53,375 nt of DNA from a virus. The notes beneath the pieces are model-generated. The model had not been told where the DNA came from. It saw only the letters and a list, made by a program, of their open reading frames with translations, and did not search any database. Every line of letters begins with the position of its first letter. The first letter of the stretch is position 1. The DNA lies in IMG/VR virus record IMGVR_UViG_3300036816_000028, positions 1 to 53,375 of that record; one strand, given 5' to 3'. A program made the position numbers and the translations under genes. Positions 30,032 to 38,016 of this stretch are shown piece after piece.

Positions 30032-30144
30032 TGGAGACTCTGGAGATCGTCGGCGGGACCGTGTTCGGCATCGCGCTGGGCGCCGGACTGGCGTACCTGC
30101 TCGGTCGTCATGCGGTCCGGAAGTGGATGGAGCAGGAGTGGTGA
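30031..30144 (+). CDS. 37-residue single-pass membrane peptide
   Basis: METLEIVGGTVFGIALG continues into LAYLLGRHAVRKWMEQEW: one membrane helix followed by a charged tail. TGATG overlap with the DUF1360-like gene. Could be a lysis or spanin-type accessory, but no evidence beyond context. Confidence 0.55.
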   Translation: METLEIVGGTVFGIALGAGLAYLLGRHAVRKWMEQEW

Positions 30145-30341
30145 GCGGACGATCGAGAGAGCCGTACGTCTACGAAGGCCAGCCCGGCCTGGCTGCGATC
30201 GTGAACGCGATCATCGATCTGTGTTGCGACCACCAGAGGGAGACGGCGGGACCGCTGGACGGGACCACGATGTACACCGACGCGGACGACATCGCGCCGT
30301 CGGAGATCCTGGACCTGATCCGGAGCAGGGGGCAGCGGTGA
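30141..30341 (+). CDS. small hypothetical protein
   Basis: 66 residues with NAIIDLCCDHQRETAG and TDADDIAPSEILDLIRSRG. GTGA overlap with the upstream gene. Not recognised. Confidence 0.55.
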   Translation: MSGRSREPYVYEGQPGLAAIVNAIIDLCCDHQRETAGPLDGTTMYTDADDIAPSEILDLIRSRGQR

Positions 30342-30583
30342 GTGACCCGACCCCGTTCGACGCCGGGAACCGTCTCCTGGACGAAGTCCCCGCGGAGCTG
30401 ACCACCACGATCATGAACGGGCCCGGCGGACAGCGGCTGGCCGTGACCGTGCGCACGCCGTCCACGACCGTTACCGTTCTCCTGGCGAAGGACTGGGCGG
30501 AGCGGTGGCGCGATCAGATCGCGTCCGCCATCGCGTCCATGTCCGGCCTGATCCTCCCCCTGAACGGAGATCCCCATGGCTGA
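30338..30583 (+). CDS. small hypothetical protein
   Basis: 81 residues, beta-rich (ELTTTIMNGPGGQRLAVTVR; TTVTVLLAKDWAERW). GTGA overlap with the upstream gene. Function unknown. Confidence 0.55.
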   Translation: MSDPTPFDAGNRLLDEVPAELTTTIMNGPGGQRLAVTVRTPSTTVTVLLAKDWAERWRDQIASAIASMSGLILPLNGDPHG

Positions 30584-31172
30584 GTGGCGACTGACCGACG
30601 AACTGGTCCCGCACGTGTCCACCGCCGACTATCACCACGATCGGGAGCGCGCGCCGCACCTGGAGCAGCCCTGGCACCGGCCGCGCCTGGAACAGGCGGC
30701 CGCCTTCGTGCGCAAGGCTGCGGAACTGGGCGCGGTCACCTGGTCGGACCTGGGGTGCGGGGACGGCGGCCTCCTGTATCTCGCCCAGGACGTCTTCACC
30801 CATGCATGGGGTTACGACTTCCAGCCGTCGAATGCTGCGGGCTGGGTGGAGCGCGGCGTTCAGGCACAGGCTCTGGACGTGTTCGGGAAGGGCCGGGCCG
30901 CGGCGGCGCTGGGCGACGTCGTGTCCATGACCGAAGTCCTGGAGCACGTCGCGGAGCCGCACCTGACACTGACCCGGCTGGCCATCGACCCCCGGCCGCG
31001 CTTCCTGGTGTGCTCCAGCCCGTGGAACGAGCATCCGGGAAACCACAGCGATTGCCACGCCTGGGCCTGGGACATGGTGGGCTACCGCGCCATGGTCGAA
31101 GACGCCGGGTGGTCGGTGATCGATCACGTCCCGGTCGGGTTGTTCCAGGTCATCCTGGCGGAATCCCGCTGA
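30576..31172 (+). CDS. class I SAM-dependent methyltransferase
   Basis: 198 residues. The SAM-binding loop is WSDLGCGDGGLL (about 56-67), then a fold with GYDFQPS, VVSMTEVLEHVAEP (about 113-126) and a late FLVCSSPWNE strand. Of the UbiE/COQ5-like kind. Substrate unknown; in phages such enzymes modify sugars, small molecules, proteins or DNA. It overlaps the upstream gene by 8 nt. Confidence 0.75.
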   Translation: MAEWRLTDELVPHVSTADYHHDRERAPHLEQPWHRPRLEQAAAFVRKAAELGAVTWSDLGCGDGGLLYLAQDVFTHAWGYDFQPSNAAGWVERGVQAQALDVFGKGRAAAALGDVVSMTEVLEHVAEPHLTLTRLAIDPRPRFLVCSSPWNEHPGNHSDCHAWAWDMVGYRAMVEDAGWSVIDHVPVGLFQVILAESR

Positions 31173-31184
31173 ATCGGATCTTCC

Positions 31185-31502
31185 GTGCATGATGGTCCCG
31201 TGGGAAGACTCTGGTTGATCGTTGAAGCAACAGAAGCGCCAGCGACGGACCCTGTTTCGTCTGTGCTGGTCCAGTATGGTGCCATCGGGGTAATAGCCCT
31301 GGTGGCGCTTCTGGCTGTGCGTGTCCTGTTCAACCGGGTGGCAGAATACGCGGATCAGCAGAAGGAGCGGGCCGACCGTCTGGAGGAGGAACTGAGGCGG
31401 CTCAATGAGACGATCCGTACGGAAATCGCGCCAGCTCTCGCCAGGTCTGCCGAAGCCCTGGCCGACTACCGGCACGCACCCGCACGGCGCCCCAGGAGCT
31501 GA
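31185..31502 (+). CDS. single-pass membrane protein with coiled-coil tail
   Basis: 105 residues. A membrane helix (YGAIGVIALVALLAVRVLF) is followed by a charged coiled coil (DQQKERADRLEEELRRLNE) and a basic end. The start is uncertain: GTG at 31185 or 31200; the latter has CATGAT 6 nt upstream and may be leaderless. Shape resembles phage holins with a charged tail. Confidence 0.55.
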   Translation: MHDGPVGRLWLIVEATEAPATDPVSSVLVQYGAIGVIALVALLAVRVLFNRVAEYADQQKERADRLEEELRRLNETIRTEIAPALARSAEALADYRHAPARRPRS

Positions 31503-31503
31503 T

Positions 31504-31671
31504 GTGTCTCCCGCACCCGCAGCCGGAACAGACCGGCTGATCCAGGAATCCGAGCGACTGCGCGCATGGTTGTCGGGTACGGCGGCCAGTCTGGCGCAGT
31601 ACGCGGAAGACCTGATCACTGAAGGACGAATCCTCCGGGAGGAAGAAGACGATGACCAGCCCGGAGAGTGA
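31504..31671 (+). CDS. 55-residue hypothetical protein
   Basis: GTG at 31504 follows AGGAG by 5 nt. A short helical protein (DRLIQESERLRAWL; SLAQYAEDLITEGRI) with an acidic end. It sits between two membrane coiled-coil genes and may assist them. Confidence 0.5.
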   Translation: MSPAPAAGTDRLIQESERLRAWLSGTAASLAQYAEDLITEGRILREEEDDDQPGE

Positions 31672-32128
31672 GACCAAACTCCAGGAACTGATCACGGTCG
31701 GGACCCAGCTCCTGGAGCAGATCAGCCAGTTCGCCGACCAGTCGGGGACCCAGTTCGTGTCTCTGGCGCAGCGGGCCCGCGCCAACCGGCGGGCCATCAT
31801 CGCTCTGGGGATCAGCCTGTTCCTGGACATCGTTCTGACCTTCGTGACCGTGTTCGCCTGGGTCCAGGTGTCCAACAACGAACACAAGATCAGCGACTTG
31901 ACGGCTCGGCTGGACTACTCCCAGACCGTCCAGCGCCAGAAGGCGCTGTGCCCGCTGTACCAGCTCCTCCTGGACAGCAAGTCCACCGCATCCCGCAACG
32001 CCTCCCCGGACCCGAAGGCGTACGACCACGCTTTCGACGTGATCGGCCAGGGGTACGCCGCGCTGGACTGCTCCGCGTACATCACGGACCCGAACTCCAG
32101 CGGTGTGACCACTCCGACGACGAATTAA
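31652..32128 (+). CDS. membrane-anchored coiled-coil protein
   Basis: 158 residues. N-terminal helix (ESETKLQELITVGTQLLEQ), one membrane segment (AIIALGISLFLDIVLTFVTV, about 49-70), then an extracytoplasmic-type region with two Cys (LCPLYQLLLDS; LDCSAYI). Overlaps the upstream gene. Possibly part of the lysis set. Confidence 0.55.
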   Translation: MTSPESETKLQELITVGTQLLEQISQFADQSGTQFVSLAQRARANRRAIIALGISLFLDIVLTFVTVFAWVQVSNNEHKISDLTARLDYSQTVQRQKALCPLYQLLLDSKSTASRNASPDPKAYDHAFDVIGQGYAALDCSAYITDPNSSGVTTPTTN

Positions 32129-32167
32129 TTTCATCGGCCAGCTTTATTAATTAGCCATTCCGGCGCT

Positions 32168-32197
32168 TTCAATTCGAAGGCCGTATTCGGGTACCCT
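32168..32197 (+). promoter_or_regulatory. possible promoter before the portal gene
   Basis: TACCCT (32192-32197) in an A/T-rich gap, with a weak -35-like TTCAAT 18 nt upstream. Confidence 0.3.
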
Positions 32198-32227
32198 GTC
32201 GCCCAGACCGATACTGGGAGGCGCCGC

Positions 32228-34057
32228 ATGCCGTGGTACAACGCCCTGGGCTTCGGCCGCCGACCGGCGCCGCCGGACGTCCCGGCTTCCCTGACCGCGG
32301 CGGCTGCGCCCGTCAAGGGCCCGCAGTCCCAGTTCCTCCAGCACACCCAGAACTGGCAGAACGAAGCCTGGGACTTCTACGACGCCAACGGGGAGTACAA
32401 CTACGGCGTCACCTGGCTGGCCAACATGATGTCCCAGGTCCGACTCCGCGCCGCCCGGTTGGACCCGGAACTGGACGAACCGGAGATCCTGAACGACGGC
32501 GCAGCCGCGGAGATCATCGCCAAGATGAACGGCGGTGTGGGCGGCCAGTCCCAGATGATGCGGTCGCTGTCCACCCAGCTCTCTGTTCCCGGTGACTGCT
32601 ACCTGATCGGGGAGCAGACGGGCCCGGCGGAGAAGTGGACCGTTCGGTCCGTGGACGAAGTCCGGGCGCAGTCTGGCCGCTTCCAGGTCGTGACCGGGCG
32701 TACGCCCAGCGTGGAGTGGTCCGACCTCCCGCCGGACTCGATTCCGGTACGGATCTGGCGTCCGCATGAGCGTTGGCACCACATCGCCGACAGCCCGTCC
32801 CGCTCCGCCCTGTCCACCATGCGGGAACTGGAACTGGTCAACCGGCACATCACCGCCCAATACCTGTCCCGGCTGGCGTCGGCCGGTGTGCTGATCCTGC
32901 CGGAAGAGGTGACCTTCCCGGTGCGGGAGGAGTTCGAAGACGCTCCGGACCCGTTCGTGGCGGAGTGGGTGGAGGTGGCGCGGGAAGGCATCGCCAACCC
33001 GGGCACGGCGTCCGCCGTTGTTCCGATCCCGATCCGTGTCCCCGGTGAGTACGTGGACAAGATCAAACACCTGGACTTCACGCTCAAGATCGATGACAAG
33101 ATCATCGAAAAGCGGGACAGCGCGATCAACCGCCTGGCCACCCAGATGGACATCCCGACCGAAGTCCTGACCGGCATGGGCAAGGTCAACCACTGGACCG
33201 CCTGGCAACTGGACGAAGGCAGCCTGAAGACGCACATTGCGCCGCTGGCGGAGGTCATCTGCTACTCCCTGACCACCGGGTACTTCCAGGCGCGGCTGGC
33301 CGCCTCCAACGTGCCAGACCCGGAACAGTACGTGGTTTGGTACGACATGTCCGAACTGGCCATCCGGCCGGACAACAGCACTAACGCTCAGGCCGCCTAC
33401 GACCGTCTGGAGATCTCTGGGTCCGCGCTGCGTCGTGAGACCGGCTTCGGTGAGGACGACGCTCCGACCACCCAGGAGCTGGAGGCCATGACCCAGAAGG
33501 CCATCTTGCGCGAGGCTCCGGCGTCCCCGATGGCTGCGGTGGCGGCCGACGCCCTGGCCGGGAAGCATGTCTTCGCCGATGCCATGGGCGGGACCGCGGC
33601 ATCCGGCACCGGCGGGGAGGTGGGCACCAAGCAACCCGCGGAGTCGTCCGACGACGGAGCACCGCCGGGGCCGCCGTCCACGTCTCCGCCGTCCCAGGCC
33701 GCACCGAAGGACACGCCTCCGTCCACATCCCCGCCCGGCGCGGAGCGTGCGTCGGCCGCGGTGATCCGCGCGTCCGCCCAGGCGTCCGCCGTCCACGTGC
33801 TGCGCTACTCCGTGGACGCCGTACCGCAGCTTCTGCATCCACCGGGTGTGTGCTCCACGCACGCGTATTCCTGCCCGTTCACACACAGTGCCTGGGGCCG
33901 CTGGCTTCCGTCTCTGACCACCGGGACCTACGAAGTCCGCCTGGACGCCTTCGGACAGCTCCGGGTGGGCCGTTTCGCGCCGGAAATGGACACGTTGGGC
34001 TGGATCACCACCACAACGGCGGTGGGTCGGAAGGGGACCAACTATGCCCGCGCATGA
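32228..34057 (+). CDS. portal protein
   Basis: 609 residues, the usual portal size. Between terminase and the MuF/protease gene. NEAWDFYDANGEYNYGVTWL (about 43-62), RLRAARLDPELDE, WRPHERWHHIADSP and the long helix region with PTEVLTGMGKVNHWTAWQLDE (about 317-337, split across the core) match actinophage portals. It forms the dodecameric DNA entry ring at one capsid vertex. The C-terminal ~140 residues are Pro/Ala/Ser-rich with an unrecognised Cys/His end. ATG follows GGGAGGC. Confidence 0.82.
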   Translation: MPWYNALGFGRRPAPPDVPASLTAAAAPVKGPQSQFLQHTQNWQNEAWDFYDANGEYNYGVTWLANMMSQVRLRAARLDPELDEPEILNDGAAAEIIAKMNGGVGGQSQMMRSLSTQLSVPGDCYLIGEQTGPAEKWTVRSVDEVRAQSGRFQVVTGRTPSVEWSDLPPDSIPVRIWRPHERWHHIADSPSRSALSTMRELELVNRHITAQYLSRLASAGVLILPEEVTFPVREEFEDAPDPFVAEWVEVAREGIANPGTASAVVPIPIRVPGEYVDKIKHLDFTLKIDDKIIEKRDSAINRLATQMDIPTEVLTGMGKVNHWTAWQLDEGSLKTHIAPLAEVICYSLTTGYFQARLAASNVPDPEQYVVWYDMSELAIRPDNSTNAQAAYDRLEISGSALRRETGFGEDDAPTTQELEAMTQKAILREAPASPMAAVAADALAGKHVFADAMGGTAASGTGGEVGTKQPAESSDDGAPPGPPSTSPPSQAAPKDTPPSTSPPGAERASAAVIRASAQASAVHVLRYSVDAVPQLLHPPGVCSTHAYSCPFTHSAWGRWLPSLTTGTYEVRLDAFGQLRVGRFAPEMDTLGWITTTTAVGRKGTNYARA

Positions 34058-37000
34058 TCATTTCACGGGCGCGCATAACGCGATCACCGCGGACGCGTCC
34101 AGCGACCACCTGAGTGGCTGCATGGTCGCGCTCATGCCGACCGAACAGGACGCCGCACGGATGGCCGTGGACGGCGGGGAGGCAGCGGCGGACCTCCATC
34201 TGACGCTGGCCTACCTGGGCCCCGACGCGAACGCCTGGGACGACGCCGCGCGGACGGAGCTGACCGGCTTCCTGCGCTCCGTCATCCAGTCCTCCGAATT
34301 CGGCTCCTGGAACAGCTTCACTGCGAAGGTCTTCGGGGCCGCACACTGGAACGGTGACGGAGACAGCCCGGCCTGGGTGTGGAGCGTCGGTGACCAGCCG
34401 GACGACGACTCCATGGACCACGACGGGGACGCCCTGGAGGACTACCACGACCTGGTGTTCGACGCGCTGGAATCCGGCCACGACCACCCGGATCTCCCGG
34501 CGCCGCACAGCCCGTGGGTGGCGCACATCTGCGCCGCCTACAGCGCGGACGACGCGTTCCTTCCGCTCCTGGAGGCCAAGCTGGGGACGGTCACCTTTGA
34601 CCGCCTCCGGCTGTCGTTCGGGGACGACGACACGGACATCCCGCTGAACACCGATGTGGCCATGTCCGGCCCGTTGACGGCCGCCGGGATGCGCCGCAAG
34701 CCCAAGGGGTTCGAGAGTGCGTCCACTGTGGACTTCGCGCTCATGGACAGCTCCTGGAAGGCCGCGGTGGACCGGGCCTACGTAGCCTGGATGGCCATCC
34801 TGTCCGCTCAGCGCCAGGAGCTGACCGACCAGGTGAAGGCTGCTGTGGACGGCGGGGACTTCGCCGACCTGGCCGCTATGACCGTCTCCACCGCGGCGGC
34901 TGTGGACCTCCTGTCAGAGCACATGGCGCGCTTCGCCCAGACCGCCGGTCAGCAACAGGAGCACGAAGCAGACCGACAGGGCGTGGCCGTCCCGCCCTGG
35001 GCGCTGACCGACGACGACCCGGAAGGCGTGACCGCTTCCCTGTCGTCGGCCGCGAAGTCCTTCCTGTCCCGCATGCGCGCGTACGCCTCCGTCGTCGCCT
35101 CCAGCCTGGCCAACCGAATGGTGTCCTCCGCGTCCCAGCGCTCCATCACGCTGGCGGAGGCGGACGCCGACGGCGCGGCGGTCGCGCGGGACGTGGAGAC
35201 CTACCTGGCCGACCACCCGAAGGCGTATGTCCGGCAGGGCATCGCGGCGGCCATGACCATGGCTCAGAACACGGGCCGTCTGGCGGTGCTCACCGCGGCG
35301 CCGCCGGGGAGCTACTACGCCTCCGAAATGCTGGACTCGAACACCTGCGGGCCGTGCCGCGCGATCGACGGTAAGGAATTCGCCACGCTCAACGCGGCGG
35401 AGGATGCGTACCCCGCCGGGGGCTACGTGGACTGTGCGGGCGGATCAGCCTGCCGGGGAACCATGGTCACCGTCTGGGACGCCGGACAGACCGCCAGTGC
35501 GACACCGAAGGAGGGCATCGTGGCGGAAACCGAAGACCTGGGCGGGAAGCCGAACCCGGGCACGAAGAAGGACAAGCGGCTGAAGGAGAACGACCAGGGC
35601 AAGGCGAAGGCCGTCGGCGACGCCGACCACTTCGCCGCTGGCGCGTCCGTGTCGGACAAGCCCTGGGACGGCGCCGCCAGCCGCTTCAACGACGACCAGT
35701 GGAAGCGCGCCACCGCGGCCTGTGACGGGGACGGAACACCCAAGGAGGCGTGCTTCCTGCCTCACCACGAACCGGACGGCACGCTGAACCGGAACGGCCT
35801 GCACGCGGCGGCACAGCGCGTCGGCTCCGTCACCGGCCGCTCCCCGGCGGCTGTCGCGCACGCGAAGTCCCACCTGCGCAACCACTACAGCCAGATCGGG
35901 GAGGATGCTCCGGACTCGATCGCGGCCACCCTGGGCGACGCCGTGGAAATGGCACTGGCCCCGGCCGACCCGGACGCCGTCATGCCCGCTTCCGACAGCA
36001 ACACTGCACCCTGGCGCGGACCGCTGGCCGTGGAGGGGAAGACCACCGGCGACGGTCGGGAGTTCGCCGCGGGGTCTCTGACCTGGCGTGACCTCCCGGT
36101 GCCGCTGCGCTGGAACAAGGAGGACTCCCACGGAGGTGAAGCCCACACCGTGGCCGTCAACGTCGGCCGGATTGACAAGATCTGGCGTGAGGGTGACCTG
36201 GTCATGGGGGAGGGCGTCTTCAACCTGGCGGAGGCCGACGGCCAGCGCGCGCACGACCTGGTGAAGGGCCAGTTCCTGCGCGGTGTCTCGATCGACGCCG
36301 ACTCCATTTCCGACAAGGACGTGGAGTACGTCTGGCCGGACGTCGGACCGGAGGACGGCGACGGGGAGGACATGGACATCCTGGATCTCCTCTTCGCCCA
36401 GCCGGAGAAGGTGCTGTTCCACGCCGGGCGGATCAGCGCGGCCACCCTGTGCGACATCCCCGCCTTCGCGGAGGCGTATGTGGCGCTCCTGGATAGTGAA
36501 GGCGCGGTGACCGCGGGCGGGACCCCGGCCGGAGCACAGGGCGGGGGAGGCTACGCGGTGCGCGGCGTGCGGGCGCGGACCGTGGACGGCCTGACGGCGG
36601 CCATCAGCGCGCCGGACTGGAAGCCGCCCGCGGAGTGGTTCGCGAACCCCCAGCTCTCCCTTCCGACCGGCATCCAGGTCACGGACGACGGCCGTGTCTA
36701 CGGCCATGCGGCCACCTGGGGCTCCTGTCACATCGGTCAGGCCGACGTGTGCGTCCAGCCGCCGCGGGAAGAGAACCACCCGTACTACATGACCGGAGAG
36801 GTGGTCACGGCTGACGGAGGGCGCGTCTCGGTCGGCCAGATCACCGTGGGCACCGGCCACGCGCCGCTGTCGATGGGCGCCGTTCCGGCGACCGAGCACT
36901 ACGACCACACCGGCCACGCAGTCGCGGACGTCCACGTCGGAAACGATGAACACGGGATCTGGGTGGCGGGCGCCATCCGGCCGGGCGCACCGGCGGACCT

Positions 37001-37283
37001 GGTCCACGCCCTGCGCGCGGCGGGCCAGGTGTCCGGAGACTGGCGCCGGATCGGCTCCGCGCTGCGCTTGGTCGGTCTCCTGGCCGTCAACGTCCCCGGT
37101 TTCCCGGTGCCGAAGATGGCCACGCGGGTGACTGCGTCGGCTGCCGGGTCCGAAGTCCAGACCGCACTGGTGGCCGCCGGGCGCCCGCCGGTCGCGCACG
37201 GCACCACGGAGAAGGAGCTGATCCAGGCGTCCTTCCGGACGGTCATGGACGCGCTGTCCCGCGGTGTCCACAGCGAGAGCTGA
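34044..37283 (+). CDS. 2H phosphoesterase-MuF-capsid protease fusion
   Basis: 1079 residues in one frame. Residues 20-210: 2H phosphoesterase pattern with DLHLTLAYLG (about 50) and VAHICAAYS (about 157). Residues about 240-480: MuF-like minor head domain ending in the zinc-like motif DSNTCGPCRAIDG...SACRGTM. Residues about 650-815: prohead protease-like domain (FAAGSLTWRDLPVPLRW, FLRGVSIDAD). Residues about 862-1025: the actinophage protease C-terminal domain (DGRVYGHAATWGSCHIG...LSMGAVPATEHYDHTG). Links head assembly, possible RNA/nucleotide processing and capsid maturation. GGAAGGGG precedes the ATG, which overlaps the portal by 14 nt. Confidence 0.75.
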   Translation: MPAHDHFTGAHNAITADASSDHLSGCMVALMPTEQDAARMAVDGGEAAADLHLTLAYLGPDANAWDDAARTELTGFLRSVIQSSEFGSWNSFTAKVFGAAHWNGDGDSPAWVWSVGDQPDDDSMDHDGDALEDYHDLVFDALESGHDHPDLPAPHSPWVAHICAAYSADDAFLPLLEAKLGTVTFDRLRLSFGDDDTDIPLNTDVAMSGPLTAAGMRRKPKGFESASTVDFALMDSSWKAAVDRAYVAWMAILSAQRQELTDQVKAAVDGGDFADLAAMTVSTAAAVDLLSEHMARFAQTAGQQQEHEADRQGVAVPPWALTDDDPEGVTASLSSAAKSFLSRMRAYASVVASSLANRMVSSASQRSITLAEADADGAAVARDVETYLADHPKAYVRQGIAAAMTMAQNTGRLAVLTAAPPGSYYASEMLDSNTCGPCRAIDGKEFATLNAAEDAYPAGGYVDCAGGSACRGTMVTVWDAGQTASATPKEGIVAETEDLGGKPNPGTKKDKRLKENDQGKAKAVGDADHFAAGASVSDKPWDGAASRFNDDQWKRATAACDGDGTPKEACFLPHHEPDGTLNRNGLHAAAQRVGSVTGRSPAAVAHAKSHLRNHYSQIGEDAPDSIAATLGDAVEMALAPADPDAVMPASDSNTAPWRGPLAVEGKTTGDGREFAAGSLTWRDLPVPLRWNKEDSHGGEAHTVAVNVGRIDKIWREGDLVMGEGVFNLAEADGQRAHDLVKGQFLRGVSIDADSISDKDVEYVWPDVGPEDGDGEDMDILDLLFAQPEKVLFHAGRISAATLCDIPAFAEAYVALLDSEGAVTAGGTPAGAQGGGGYAVRGVRARTVDGLTAAISAPDWKPPAEWFANPQLSLPTGIQVTDDGRVYGHAATWGSCHIGQADVCVQPPREENHPYYMTGEVVTADGGRVSVGQITVGTGHAPLSMGAVPATEHYDHTGHAVADVHVGNDEHGIWVAGAIRPGAPADLVHALRAAGQVSGDWRRIGSALRLVGLLAVNVPGFPVPKMATRVTASAAGSEVQTALVAAGRPPVAHGTTEKELIQASFRTVMDALSRGVHSES

Positions 37284-37325
37284 TCTGGCATCCTGATGAA
37301 GCTACCCCGACAGGAGGTGATCGAC

Positions 37326-37385
37326 ATGGCTTGTGGTTGCGGCGGCCAGCTCCCCCCGCCCCCTCCGACTCCCGACCACACCTGA
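37326..37385 (+). CDS. 19-residue Cys/Pro micropeptide
   Basis: MACGCGGQLPPPPPTPDHT preceded by AGGAGGTGATC, a near-perfect complement of the 16S rRNA tail, 3 nt before the ATG. A terminator hairpin follows 13 bases after the stop. Such an ideal ribosome site for so short a frame argues for real translation. Function unknown. Confidence 0.5.
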   Translation: MACGCGGQLPPPPPTPDHT

Positions 37386-37397
37386 TCCACCCCGGAC

Positions 37398-37432
37398 GGA
37401 GCCCTCACCGCATCCCCCACGGTGAGGGCTCC
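37398..37432. terminator. terminator hairpin, 13-bp perfect arms
   Basis: GGAGCCCTCACCG (37398-37410) and its complement (37420-37432), 9-nt loop, followed by TTCGCG. Lies between the convergent micropeptide and lipoprotein genes. Confidence 0.75.
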
Positions 37433-37439
37433 TTCGCGT

Positions 37440-37904
37440 TCACGTCGCGCTGGGCGTGACCGACCTGTCCAGGTCGGCCTTCAGCGTGTTCATGTCCTTC
37501 AGGGCGGTGTCCGCATCGGAGTTGAAGCCGGTTATATCCCCGTTGTCGATGTCGTCGGCCAGCGTCAGGGAGTCGTCCATGACCCGGTCGTACGACATGT
37601 CCAGCTCCGGATGTCCCGTGGGCGGCCGGACGGCCAGCCCTTCCTTCGCGGTCGTGCGGAGCTTCGCGGCGTCGCCGGTTGCCTGGAGCTGGGAGAGCGT
37701 CGCTCCGTGGGCTCCCAGGTCGACGTAAGTACGGCCCAGCTCCCCCAGGGGACCGGCCGCCTGGCCGTACCAGTCGGCCAGCGGCTGCGCGGTCGCGGAC
37801 GGCCGGACCACCGGCGCCGGGCTGGCAGCCGGATGGCCGGACCCCCCGCACGCCACCGCGCCCAGGAGCAGGAACGGAACCAGAATGAATTCTTTGTGCC
37901 GCAT
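37440..37904 (-). CDS. phage lipoprotein
   Basis: 154 residues. MRHKEFILVPFLLLGAVACGG is a lipoprotein signal with lipobox AVAC (Cys at about 19); the -3 Ala is less usual than Leu. An Ala/Pro linker and a helical domain follow (ADWYGQAAGPLGELGRTYVD; PELDMSYDRVMDDSL). It faces against the late genes and has its own -10 and terminator, so it is probably made outside the lytic programme. Similar phage lipoproteins block superinfection at DNA injection. AAAGGA precedes the ATG. Confidence 0.68.
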   Translation of the reverse strand: MRHKEFILVPFLLLGAVACGGSGHPAASPAPVVRPSATAQPLADWYGQAAGPLGELGRTYVDLGAHGATLSQLQATGDAAKLRTTAKEGLAVRPPTGHPELDMSYDRVMDDSLTLADDIDNGDITGFNSDADTALKDMNTLKADLDRSVTPSAT

Positions 37905-37934
37905 TGATTAATTCCTTTCATTTCGATGGATCGC

Positions 37935-37943
37935 ATTATTGCA
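37935..37943 (-). promoter_or_regulatory. extended -10 of the lipoprotein gene
   Basis: TGC followed by AATAAT (minus strand 37943-37935), about 30 nt before the leftward start; no clear -35. Confidence 0.45.
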
Positions 37944-37949
37944 CGACCT

Positions 37950-37979
37950 TTGGAATTAAGGGAAACGGCCTGCTACCTT
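37950..37979 (+). promoter_or_regulatory. promoter of the capsid gene
   Basis: TTGGAA (37950-37955), 18 nt, TACCTT (37974-37979); the capsid GTG is at 38017 with GGAGG 6 nt upstream. Confidence 0.5.
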
Positions 37980-38016
37980 CATCGCAAACATCATTTCCGT
38001 TCGGCGGAGGTCAACC

